Assembly: GCA_024402095.1 (NCBI GenBank)
Contig: JAKSJU010000011.1
Span: 1 to 37,349, forward strand
Source of the DNA: Bacteroidales bacterium
GTDB lineage: Bacteria > Bacteroidota > Bacteroidia > Bacteroidales > UBA932
Length of the DNA: 37,349 bases
Reading direction: 5' to 3'
Every line of letters starts with the position of its first letter. Position 1 is the stretch's first letter. Under the pieces are notes generated by a model. That model was not told where the DNA came from, made no database searches, and was given only the letters and a program-made list of their open reading frames with translations. Positions 16,402 to 23,831 of this stretch are shown here, in pieces. Both the position numbers and the translations under genes were made by a program.

Positions 16402-16812
16402 TTACTCCGGTTGTGTCGCCAGGATTACTTTGTAATGGTTCCTCTTGGCGATATTCATGACTGAAACTATCTCCTTGATAGGGACGCTTTCATCCGAATA
16501 GATTGAAAAAGTAGGGTCTTCTTCCGTCTGCAGATTCTCAATCAGCTTGTCCTCTACCTGCTCGAAAGGTACGGGCGTTTCTTCCCCGTTGATGTGATAG
16601 GTGAAACGGTCATTGCCCCAGTCCTTGATCGACACGGTCGTGGTCGCTTTTGCTCCGACCTGGCCGGTGCTCTTAGGCAGAAGAAGCTTAAGCGCGTTCG
16701 GGTTGACAAGTGTGGATGTCACCAGGAAGAATATGAGCAGCAGGAAGACAATGTCCGTCATTGAAGACATCGAGATATTGGGGTCTGCCTTTGTGGTGCG
16801 TTTGATAGCCAT
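16402..16812 (-). CDS. ExbD/TolR-family motor protein
   Basis: A 136-residue protein with a basic N terminus, a single transmembrane helix (about 16-36) preceded by ISMSSMTDIVFLLLIFFL, and a periplasmic domain. The Asp in SMTDIVFLL is the conserved proton-carrying residue of ExbD/TolR. It forms the rotor/stator core with ExbB. The start lies 1 base after the exbB stop, and the TonB-like gene follows. Confidence 0.9.
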   Translation of the reverse strand: MAIKRTTKADPNISMSSMTDIVFLLLIFFLVTSTLVNPNALKLLLPKSTGQVGAKATTTVSIKDWGNDRFTYHINGEETPVPFEQVEDKLIENLQTEEDPTFSIYSDESVPIKEIVSVMNIAKRNHYKVILATQPE

Positions 16813-16813
16813 A

Positions 16814-17500
16814 TTACTTCTGAATTGTAGGATCGTTGAGCAGATCCATGAACTCGATTGTTGAATTCTCCATCTGGAAAACGATGTTTGATATCCTTGC
16901 GGTCAGGAAATTATACCCGAAGTATGCAAGGATGCCGACGATGAGTCCTCCGACTGTCGTGATCATGGCAGTGTAGATACCGCTGGACAGCAGGGTGATA
17001 TCAATGTTGTTGCCTGCCTGAGACATATTGAAGAAGGCCTCCACCATTCCGGTTACAGTGCCGAGGAAACCGATCATCGGAGCGCCTCCGGCAATTGTAG
17101 CCAGATATGGAAGACCTTTTTCAAGTCTTGCCACTTCAACGTTTCCGACATTCTCGACAGCGGCCTGGATGTCATTCAGAGGTCTTCCGATATGGGAGAT
17201 GCCGCTTTCGATCATCCTGGCTACAGGGTTGTCATATTTTGAGCAAAGTGTCTGCGCTGACTTTACTTTGCCTTCGTGGATATAGTCCCTGATATCCATC
17301 ATGAAGTTCTTGTCCACCTTGCTTGCCTGACGGATCATCCACCATTTCTTTCCGAAAAGGTAGAGAGCGATGATGGAAAGCGCAAGGAGAAAAAGCATGA
17401 GCCAACCTCCCTTGGTGGCCATTTCGATAAGTGAATAAGACATCTCCTGCTGTACCGGTACAGCGTCAACGATGTCAGCCTGAAGTAAACTGAAAAGCAT
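16814..17500 (-). CDS. MotA/TolQ/ExbB-family proton channel protein
   Basis: A 228-residue inner-membrane protein. An N-terminal transmembrane helix (about 33-51, GGWLMLFLLALSIIALYLFG) is followed by a cytoplasmic domain and two more helices carrying the family motifs GFLGTVTGMVEAFFNMS and TTVGGLIVGILAYFGYNFL. It builds the pentameric channel around ExbD that converts proton flow into motion for the TonB-like protein encoded two genes on. It is the first gene of the exbB-exbD-tonB unit, with a TATATTTG -7 box about 50 bases upstream. Confidence 0.9.
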   Translation of the reverse strand: MLFSLLQADIVDAVPVQQEMSYSLIEMATKGGWLMLFLLALSIIALYLFGKKWWMIRQASKVDKNFMMDIRDYIHEGKVKSAQTLCSKYDNPVARMIESGISHIGRPLNDIQAAVENVGNVEVARLEKGLPYLATIAGGAPMIGFLGTVTGMVEAFFNMSQAGNNIDITLLSSGIYTAMITTVGGLIVGILAYFGYNFLTARISNIVFQMENSTIEFMDLLNDPTIQK

Positions 17501-17550
17501 ATACTTAAAATTTGATTATTATCTGTTTTTGGCCCTTTTTGACCAACTTA

Positions 17551-17558
17551 CAAATATA
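17551..17558 (-). promoter_or_regulatory. -7 box probably driving exbB-exbD-tonB
   Basis: TATATTTG on the minus strand matches TAnnTTTG. It lies in the 68-base gap between truA and exbB. I see no TTTG at the expected -33 spacing, so this is a partial match only. Confidence 0.5.
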
Positions 17559-17568
17559 ATCAAATTTC

Positions 17569-18330
17569 TCAGTATTTGATATCGGAGAGGAACAGCGGAA
17601 ATCCCGGTACGGATTCACCTGCCTGGCACCTGTCGCCAGAGGCAAGGAGTGCGCTGACAGAGTCTTCGCTTCTCTTTCCACGGCCTATTTCAAGAAGGGT
17701 GCCCACGGTGGCCCGGACCATGTTTCTCAGGAATCTGTCAGCGGAAATCTTGAAATACCAGTAATTGTCTGATTGATTGCCGGTTACTAATAAGTGGGAA
17801 GGCGTGTACCTATGCCATCCGGCTTCAAAAACGGTACAGACTGATGTCTTGTTGTCCGCTCCCGTTTTCTCAAAACAGCTGAAGTCATGCGTGCCTGCAA
17901 GGCCGGTGGCTGCACGGTTCATGGCATCGAAGTCCAGGGGGTAGTGGCACAGCAGTGAAGATTTAGTTAGAAACGGGTCCTTCACCGTATGCAAAAAATA
18001 TGTATATTCGCGTTTTGTCGCTCCGAATCGCGCGTGGAAATCATCGGTGACACTGATGATCTCGGATATGGCAATGGAGGCAGGCAGGATGGCATTTAAT
18101 TTGTAGCGCAGCTCACTGCTCTCAAATTTGCCGCAGAAGTCAAAATGTGCCGCATAGTTGATTGCATTGACTCCTGTATCGGTTCTTCCAGCGCCGGTGA
18201 CGCTGATTTCGGTGCCCAGAAGTTTAGTCAGGGCATCCTGCAGCGTCTGTTGGACGGACGGGTCGTGGGGCTGGACTTGCCAGCCTCGGAAATCGGCTCC
18301 GGAGTATGACAGGGTGATTTTGTACCGCAT
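17569..18330 (-). CDS. truA: tRNA pseudouridine synthase A
   Basis: A 253-residue enzyme that makes pseudouridine at positions 38-40 of tRNA anticodon stems. The catalytic motif GAGRTDTGVNA (46-56) has Asp51 as nucleophile. Further TruA landmarks are FHARFGATKREYTYFL and FLRNMVRATVGTLLEIGRG. Length is normal. Its ATG at 18330 is 24 bases from the divergent moxR start. A -7 box (TATTTTTG) ends only 7 bases before the ATG, so its mRNA may have almost no leader. Confidence 0.94.
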   Translation of the reverse strand: MRYKITLSYSGADFRGWQVQPHDPSVQQTLQDALTKLLGTEISVTGAGRTDTGVNAINYAAHFDFCGKFESSELRYKLNAILPASIAISEIISVTDDFHARFGATKREYTYFLHTVKDPFLTKSSLLCHYPLDFDAMNRAATGLAGTHDFSCFEKTGADNKTSVCTVFEAGWHRYTPSHLLVTGNQSDNYWYFKISADRFLRNMVRATVGTLLEIGRGKRSEDSVSALLASGDRCQAGESVPGFPLFLSDIKY

Positions 18331-18337
18331 TGGATTG

Positions 18338-18368
18338 CAAAAATATCAAAATATATGGAAAGTGTAAA
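18338..18368 (-). promoter_or_regulatory. Probable truA promoter
   Basis: On the minus strand TTTA (18368-18365, one base off TTTG) is followed after 19 bases by TATTTTTG (18345-18338), a full TAnnTTTG match. It covers the moxR start codon, so truA and moxR expression may interfere. Confidence 0.5.
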
Positions 18369-19347
18369 CATTAAGGAACTCAACGAACGCATCCAGAAAG
18401 AAAGTTCTTTCGTTGATATCCTGTCGCTTGAAATGGGCAAGGTGATAGTAGGGCAGAAGCACCTTGTCGAGAATCTCATGATCGCCATGCTGGCGAACGG
18501 ACACATTCTTCTGGAAGGTGTCCCTGGACTTGCAAAGACATTGGCAATCAGCACTCTGGCTCAAGCAGTAAATGCGAAATTCAGCAGAGTTCAGTTCACT
18601 CCCGATCTGCTTCCTTCCGATGTTACGGGAACTTTGATATACTCTCAGAAGAAAGAGCAGTTCGAGGTGCACAAGGGCCCTATTTTCGCCAACTTCGTGC
18701 TGGCCGATGAGATCAACCGTGCCCCGGCCAAAGTGCAGTCAGCACTCCTCGAGGCCATGCAGGAAAGACAGGTGACCTTGGGAGACCAGACTTACAAACT
18801 TCCTGAGCCTTTCCTAGTGATGGCAACCCAGAATCCTATCGAGCAGGAGGGTACATATCCTCTTCCGGAGGCCCAGGTGGACCGTTTCATGCTGAAGGTT
18901 GTTGTCGACTATCCAAAGAAGGAGGAGGAAAAACTTATCGTCAGAATGAACAATTCCGGCGTGTTCCCGAAGGCACAGAGTGTTATCAATCCTGAAGATA
19001 TAGTCCGCGCAAGGGAGGTTGTCCGTGAAGTGTACATGGACGAGAAGATTGAAAGGTACATCGTTGACATAGTCTATGCCACCAGAACACCGGAGGAATA
19101 TGGCCTGAAGGATGTCCAGAATCTCATTTCCTACGGAGCTTCACCACGTGCGAGCATATCCCTCAGTATGGCTGCCAAGGCTTACGCTTTCATCAAGCGC
19201 CGCGGATATGTCATCCCTGAGGATGTCAGGGCCGTATGCAATGAAGTACTCCGCCACAGAATCGGTCTGACATATGAAGCCGAAGCAGAGAATGTCACTA
19301 CAGAACAAATCATTGAAAAAGTAATCAATGCCGTCATCGTTCCATAG
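18355..19347 (+). CDS. MoxR-family AAA+ ATPase of the Bat block
   Basis: A 330-residue cytosolic AAA+ ATPase. Walker A is GVPGLAKT (55-62) and Walker B is LADEINRAP (about 117-125) with the family signature KVQSALLEAMQER. Sensor residues follow in ATQNPIEQEGTYPLPEAQ, and SYGASPRAS is typical of MoxR sensor 2. MoxR proteins act as chaperone-like partners of VWA-domain proteins, and VWA genes follow here. It is the first gene of the plus-strand Bat block; its end overlaps the next gene by 20 bases. No full-match promoter was seen; TGATTTTG at 18315-18322 is one base off the -7 consensus. Confidence 0.93.
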   Translation: MESVNIKELNERIQKESSFVDILSLEMGKVIVGQKHLVENLMIAMLANGHILLEGVPGLAKTLAISTLAQAVNAKFSRVQFTPDLLPSDVTGTLIYSQKKEQFEVHKGPIFANFVLADEINRAPAKVQSALLEAMQERQVTLGDQTYKLPEPFLVMATQNPIEQEGTYPLPEAQVDRFMLKVVVDYPKKEEEKLIVRMNNSGVFPKAQSVINPEDIVRAREVVREVYMDEKIERYIVDIVYATRTPEEYGLKDVQNLISYGASPRASISLSMAAKAYAFIKRRGYVIPEDVRAVCNEVLRHRIGLTYEAEAENVTTEQIIEKVINAVIVP

Positions 19348-20224
19348 TGCGACGGACCTCCTGAAGAAAGTCCGTAAGATTGAAATCCGGACAAAGGCAC
19401 TGTCCCATCAGATTTTCGCCGGTGAGTATCATTCTGCGTTCAAAGGTCGCGGAATGGCTTTCAGCGAAGTCAGGGAGTATCAGTGGGGAGATGATGTGCG
19501 CAATATGGACTGGAATGTGACTGCCCGGTTGCGCAGTCCGTACGTCAAGGTCTTTGAAGAGGAGAGGGAGCTGACGGTCGTCCTGATGATAGACGTCAGC
19601 CGTTCCGGATTGTTCGGAACATCCGAGCAGACCAAAAGGGATTTGATTGCACAGATTGCCGCTGTTCTTTCATTCAGCGCAATACTGAACAATGACAAGG
19701 TCGGAGCTCTTTTCTTTTCAGACAGAGTTGAGGAATTCATTCCTCCCAAGAAGGGACGCAGCCATCTTCTGAGGATAATCAGGGATGTTCTCGAATTTCA
19801 TCCGTCTTCTGACGGCACCGATATCGGCGCTGCCCTGAAATATCTTACTGGTGCAATCAAGAAGAAATGTAATGTGTTCCTTTTGAGTGATATGATAGAT
19901 GCGGACAGGGAGGGGAATCTCAGGTATGAAGAAGCTCTGAAGGTCGCAGTCGGGAGGCATGACATCTCGGTGGTCAAAGTCCATGATCCGAGGGAAGTGG
20001 ACATTCCTCCTGTCGGTCTTGTCCATGTCAAGGACAGCGAGACGGGGGAGAACGCCTGGATCAATACCGACTCTCCAAAGGTGCGCAGGGAATACCGCGA
20101 ATGGCACGAGGACATCTGTGAAAAGGAAGACAAACTTTTCAAGAAGTACCAGGTGGAATATGTGGACATTTCCACGGACGAGGATTATATAAAGAAACTT
20201 AAATCATTGTTCGGAAGCAAATGA
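19328..20224 (+). CDS. DUF58 domain protein (VWA-like) of the Bat block
   Basis: A 298-residue, apparently cytosolic protein with the DUF58 signature GMAFSEVREYQWGDDVRNMD (42-61) and the WNVTARLRSPYVKVFEEERE stretch. A VWA-like fold begins at MIDVSRSGLFGT with a MIDAS-type D-x-S-x-S (89-93). DUF58 proteins are almost always encoded beside MoxR ATPases and probably bind them. The start at 19328 overlaps the moxR 3' end by 20 bases in another frame. The stop overlaps the next gene by 4 bases (ATGA). Confidence 0.9.
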   Translation: MPSSFHSATDLLKKVRKIEIRTKALSHQIFAGEYHSAFKGRGMAFSEVREYQWGDDVRNMDWNVTARLRSPYVKVFEEERELTVVLMIDVSRSGLFGTSEQTKRDLIAQIAAVLSFSAILNNDKVGALFFSDRVEEFIPPKKGRSHLLRIIRDVLEFHPSSDGTDIGAALKYLTGAIKKKCNVFLLSDMIDADREGNLRYEEALKVAVGRHDISVVKVHDPREVDIPPVGLVHVKDSETGENAWINTDSPKVRREYREWHEDICEKEDKLFKKYQVEYVDISTDEDYIKKLKSLFGSK

Positions 20225-21147
20225 AACTGCTGACAGTCATATTGACGGTGATTTTGGATATCATCCCGTCAGGGAAAGCGTTCTTGGAGCAGCTCCAGCA
20301 GCGTGACTCTGTTCTTATAGCCGATCAGGTGGAGTACGGTTTCTCTCTGGAGGGGCTCAAGAAAGGCACGGAGATAGCTCTCCAGGACTTTGCAGAACTG
20401 TCCAACGACACTCTTTCTCTTGTCAGAAACTGGAAATTCGACACGCTGAAAGTCAATAAAAAGCAGCAGTTGACGGATATCAAGGCATCGGTAGTGCTGG
20501 CCCCTTTCGAAGAGGGAATCTATGAACTTCCGCCGATTTATGTTCTCAAAAAATATGCGGGCACAGAAGATACCCTTGAGTTCGAAGGGTGTAGCATGGA
20601 GGTAAAGACAATCCCTGTTGACACGGCAACGTTTGAGGTGAAGGATATCAAAGGCCAGATTAAATACCCGCTGACTTTCAGGGAAGTTCTTCCATGGTTG
20701 GCAGGAATGGTGCTGCTTGTAGCGCTTGTCGTGCTCGGTGTTGTCCTGATTAAGAGATACCGCCGGAAAAAAGGCCTTGAACCCGTTCCGGACGAACCTG
20801 CATATCTGCTTGCACTTCGTCGTCTTGAACATTTCAGAAATGACAAATATTGGGTGGCGGATAAGCAGAAAGGCTTTTATTCTGGCGTGACCGATACTCT
20901 GAAAGATTATCTTGAGGCCCGTTTCGGAGTGGATGCTCCCGAGATGACTACTGCCGAACTGTTTGCGGCGTTGAAGGACAAACAGGGACTGTCGCCTGAA
21001 ATATACGAAAGTGCGCGCGATCTGTTCGAACGTGCGGACTTCGTGAAATTTGCGAAGTACGTCGCCTCGGACGAGGACAATGCCAAGGTCCTCCCTGTGG
21101 CTGTTAATGTAGTAACCAGTACGATAGAAGAAAAGCCGGAGAACTGA
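20221..21147 (+). CDS. Membrane protein of the Bat block, function unknown
   Basis: A 308-residue protein. The N terminus has a weak hydrophobic start (MKLLTVILTVILDIIPSG). An extracytoplasmic beta-rich domain (about 30-150) is followed by one clear transmembrane helix (about 160-182, LPWLAGMVLLVALVVLGVVL), a basic stop-transfer KRYRRKK, and a helical cytoplasmic domain (about 190-308) with Tyr/Phe/Asp-rich segments such as FYSGVTDTLKDYLEARFGV. The layout recalls the C-terminal half of BatD and DUF4381-type proteins placed at this spot in other bat operons; that is memory, not a search. ATG overlaps the DUF58 stop (ATGA), and batA begins 1 base after its stop. Confidence 0.75.
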   Translation: MKLLTVILTVILDIIPSGKAFLEQLQQRDSVLIADQVEYGFSLEGLKKGTEIALQDFAELSNDTLSLVRNWKFDTLKVNKKQQLTDIKASVVLAPFEEGIYELPPIYVLKKYAGTEDTLEFEGCSMEVKTIPVDTATFEVKDIKGQIKYPLTFREVLPWLAGMVLLVALVVLGVVLIKRYRRKKGLEPVPDEPAYLLALRRLEHFRNDKYWVADKQKGFYSGVTDTLKDYLEARFGVDAPEMTTAELFAALKDKQGLSPEIYESARDLFERADFVKFAKYVASDEDNAKVLPVAVNVVTSTIEEKPEN

Positions 21148-21148
21148 C

Positions 21149-22132
21149 ATGTATTTCGAATATCCGCAATTGTTATGGCTCCTGGCCATTCCTGTTCTGC
21201 TTGCTGCTCTGTACGTATATAGAGAGCTCGCGGGGAAGAGGCCTCATTTGAGAGTATCCAGCATAACCCAATGGAAGCAGGGCGGTGATTCTGTCCTTTC
21301 CCTGTTGAGGCATGTTCCTTTTGCCTTGAGGTTTGCGGCCCTTTGTCTTATCATCGTGGCGATGGCAAGGCCTCGTTCTTCTTCCGAAATAGAAAAGATT
21401 GATACAGAAGGTATTGACATTGTTCTGACCATGGATGTTTCCACCAGTATGCTGGCGAGGGATTTCCAACCCGACCGTATCAGTGCGGCGAAGGACATCG
21501 CAATAGAATTTATCGCTCAACGGCCTTCGGACAGAATGGGAATAGTAGTGTTCGCCGGAGAGAGCTACACTCAGTGTCCTCTGACTACTGACCGTGCTGC
21601 ACTCATTAACCTGATGAAGGAGGTCCAGACAGATCTTATCGAAGATGGAACCGCCATAGGCAACGGTCTGGCCACGGCTGTTGCCAGAATGATGGACTCC
21701 GATGCAAAGAGCAGGGTGGTGATCCTTCTTACCGACGGAGTGAACAACATGGGAGAGATAAGTCCGGAAAGCGCAGCCGAAATCGCAAAGACATATGGTA
21801 TCAGGGTCTATACGATAGGCGTAGGAGCCAACGGCATGGCTCCGTATCCTGTGATGACTCCGTGGGGAGTCGAAGAGCAGCAGATGAAGGTTGAGATTGA
21901 CGAGGAACTCCTTCAGCAGATTGCCGACGCTACCGGAGGGAAATATTTCAGGGCGACGGATAACACCAAACTTTCCCAGATTTACTCTGAGATAAACAAG
22001 ATGGAGAAAGCACGGACAACGATAGACAGTTTCCCCGTATATAAGGAACTGTTCGGCAAGTATGCGTTTGCGGCATTGCTCTGCCTTCTGCTTGAATTGA
22101 TACTTAAACTGATTGTCAGAAGATTGCCATGA
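21149..22132 (+). CDS. batA: BatA, VWA-domain membrane protein
   Basis: A 327-residue inner-membrane protein. Two N-terminal helices (about 8-24 and 56-74), a VWA domain facing one side of the membrane, and a C-terminal helix (about 304-323). MIDAS residues are visible: DVSTS (96-100), the Thr in DGTAIGNG, and the Asp in LTDGVNN. BatA was named in the Bacteroides fragilis aerotolerance locus; the molecular role remains unsettled, probably metal-dependent binding of partners. The stop overlaps the batB start as ATGA. Confidence 0.9.
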   Translation: MYFEYPQLLWLLAIPVLLAALYVYRELAGKRPHLRVSSITQWKQGGDSVLSLLRHVPFALRFAALCLIIVAMARPRSSSEIEKIDTEGIDIVLTMDVSTSMLARDFQPDRISAAKDIAIEFIAQRPSDRMGIVVFAGESYTQCPLTTDRAALINLMKEVQTDLIEDGTAIGNGLATAVARMMDSDAKSRVVILLTDGVNNMGEISPESAAEIAKTYGIRVYTIGVGANGMAPYPVMTPWGVEEQQMKVEIDEELLQQIADATGGKYFRATDNTKLSQIYSEINKMEKARTTIDSFPVYKELFGKYAFAALLCLLLELILKLIVRRLP

Positions 22133-23133
22133 TGATATTTGCAAATCCGAAGTTCCTGATTCTGTTGCTGCTGGTGCCAGTGATCCCGGTGGTATATGCC
22201 ATCCTGCGCAGACTTCGTCTTTCAAGAATACGCAGGTTCGGTGATGAGCAGCTGGTGAAGGAATTGATGCCGTCCTGGTCAGGAGCCAAAGGCTGGGTCA
22301 GGATAGTACTGTTCTCCCTGGCATTCGCCTTTTTCGTATTGGGTCTGTCCCGTCCGCAAATAGGAGCCAAACTGTCACAACGGCAGACAAAAGGTTCCGA
22401 AATCATGATATGTCTTGACGTATCGAATTCCATGCTGGCCCAGGACTATTCACCGGACAGACTGTCAAGGGCGAAACTTGCCATCTCAAGATTGGTTGAC
22501 AAACTCGAAGGTGACAGGATCGGGCTGATAATCTTTGCCGGGAGCTCATTTGTGCAATTGCCTGTGACGACGGACTATATATCGGCCAAGATGTTTCTCT
22601 CCTCTGTCAATACGGAATCAATACCTATCCAGGGCACTGCAATAGGCGATGCTATCTCCACTGCGGTCAAAGGATTCAGCATTCAGAGCGAAAAGAGCAG
22701 GGCGATTATAGTCATTACTGATGGAGAAAACCACGAGGATGATGCTGTAGAGGCGGCAAAACAGGCAGCCGAAATGGGGATAAAAGTCTATACCATCGGC
22801 GTAGGATCCGTAAGGGGAGAACCTATCCCGAAGGACGGCGACCTTATGAAAGACTCAAACGGGAACATTGTCGTGACCAGGCTTGACGAGAATACACTGG
22901 AGCAGATTGCAGAAGCGGGTGGCGGTGCGTATATTCATGCTGGGAATGAAGAGTTCGGCCTTACTCCTATCATCAATGACCTCAAGAAGATGGAGGACGA
23001 GATGTTCAATTCCGTCGTGTTCGAAGAGTATGATGAGCAGTTTATGTATTTCCTGGGCATAGCACTGGTTCTTTTTGTAATAGAGATGCTCATCGGTGAC
23101 AGGAAATTTAAAAGGAATCTTTTTGATGCGTAG
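22129..23133 (+). CDS. batB: BatB, VWA-domain membrane protein
   Basis: A 334-residue paralogue of BatA with the same plan: N-terminal helices (about 9-26 and 57-73), a VWA domain and a C-terminal helix (about 308-325). MIDAS residues are DVSNS (97-101), the Thr in QGTAIGDA and the Asp in ITDGENHEDD. Two consecutive ATG codons stand at the start (22129 and 22132); the first overlaps the batA stop. BatA and BatB are thought to interact. The 3' end overlaps the batC start by 8 bases. Confidence 0.9.
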   Translation: MMIFANPKFLILLLLVPVIPVVYAILRRLRLSRIRRFGDEQLVKELMPSWSGAKGWVRIVLFSLAFAFFVLGLSRPQIGAKLSQRQTKGSEIMICLDVSNSMLAQDYSPDRLSRAKLAISRLVDKLEGDRIGLIIFAGSSFVQLPVTTDYISAKMFLSSVNTESIPIQGTAIGDAISTAVKGFSIQSEKSRAIIVITDGENHEDDAVEAAKQAAEMGIKVYTIGVGSVRGEPIPKDGDLMKDSNGNIVVTRLDENTLEQIAEAGGGAYIHAGNEEFGLTPIINDLKKMEDEMFNSVVFEEYDEQFMYFLGIALVLFVIEMLIGDRKFKRNLFDA

Positions 23134-23830
23134 ATTAATATCTGTATTGTTGCTATTGCTGCTATGTCTTCCTTCCCTTGCCCAGAATGACAGGAAGGAT
23201 GTACGCGCAGGCAATCGTAAATTCTCAAAGGACAAGTTCAAAGAGTCCGAGATAGATTATAGGAAAGCAGTCCTGAAGGATTCGACTTCTGTGGCAGGAC
23301 AATACAATCTGGCTTCATCATTGTATCGTCAGGGAGATTATGACGGTGCGGGAGTTGCACTTGGACGGGTTGAAGAATCCGGAAGGCCGGAAGTCTACTT
23401 CAACGAAGGGGATGTCGCTCTCCAGAAAAAGGATTATGCAAGGGCTGTCGAAGCATTCAAAAATGCGCTTCTACAAACTCCTGATGATCTTGACGCCAAG
23501 GAGAATTACATATATGCCAAGAAAATGCTTGAAAATCAGCAGCAGAACAACCAGAATGATCAGAACCAGGATCAGCAGAACCAGGATAACCAGAATCAGC
23601 AGGATAACCAGGATCAGCAGAATCAGGATAATCAGGATGATCAGGATGACCGTAATGATCAGCAGGATGATAAGGACCAGAGCCGGCAAAACAATGAGAA
23701 TCAGATGTCCCAGCAGCAGGCTCAGCAGATGCTGAGGGCGATACAGGCAAAGGAAAAGGAGACTCAGGATAAGGTGAATAAAGAGAAAGCGGCAGCACTG
23801 AAGTCACGTCAGAAAGAAAAGAACTGGTAG
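23126..23830 (+). CDS. batC: BatC, TPR protein with Gln/Asn/Asp-rich tail
   Basis: A 234-residue exported protein. Residues 1 to about 20 (MRRLISVLLLLLLCLPSLAQ) are a signal peptide, which decides the start; an upstream ATG at 23096 would bury it. Two or three TPR units span about 27-125 (QYNLASSLYRQGDYDGAGVA, YARAVEAFKNALLQTPDD). From about 136 to 200 the chain is nearly all Gln, Asn and Asp, followed by a charged helical end (QAQQMLRAIQAKEKETQ). It should act in the periplasm as a scaffold for the Bat proteins. The start overlaps batB by 8 bases, and the next gene begins 1 base after its stop. Confidence 0.88.
   Translation: MRRLISVLLLLLLCLPSLAQNDRKDVRAGNRKFSKDKFKESEIDYRKAVLKDSTSVAGQYNLASSLYRQGDYDGAGVALGRVEESGRPEVYFNEGDVALQKKDYARAVEAFKNALLQTPDDLDAKENYIYAKKMLENQQQNNQNDQNQDQQNQDNQNQQDNQDQQNQDNQDDQDDRNDQQDDKDQSRQNNENQMSQQQAQQMLRAIQAKEKETQDKVNKEKAAALKSRQKEKNW
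23533..23730 (+). repeat. Low-complexity Gln/Asn/Asp coding tract in batC
   Basis: About 200 bases of imperfect CAG-GAT-AAC/AAT triplets encode stretches such as DQQNQDNQNQQDNQDQQNQD. Gln is CAG almost throughout. The repetitiveness makes replication slippage and length variation likely. Confidence 0.85.
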
Positions 23831-23831
23831 T

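Noticed and set aside
21173-22225. 350-codon open frame on the minus strand opposite batA
   Set aside because: It is antisense to a gene with full VWA motifs, and its composition (rich in His, Arg, Cys) is that of a shadow frame.
23533-23730. Repetitive DNA considered as a CRISPR array or VNTR
   Set aside because: Repeats are triplet-based, irregular and in frame within batC, with no spacers of constant length.
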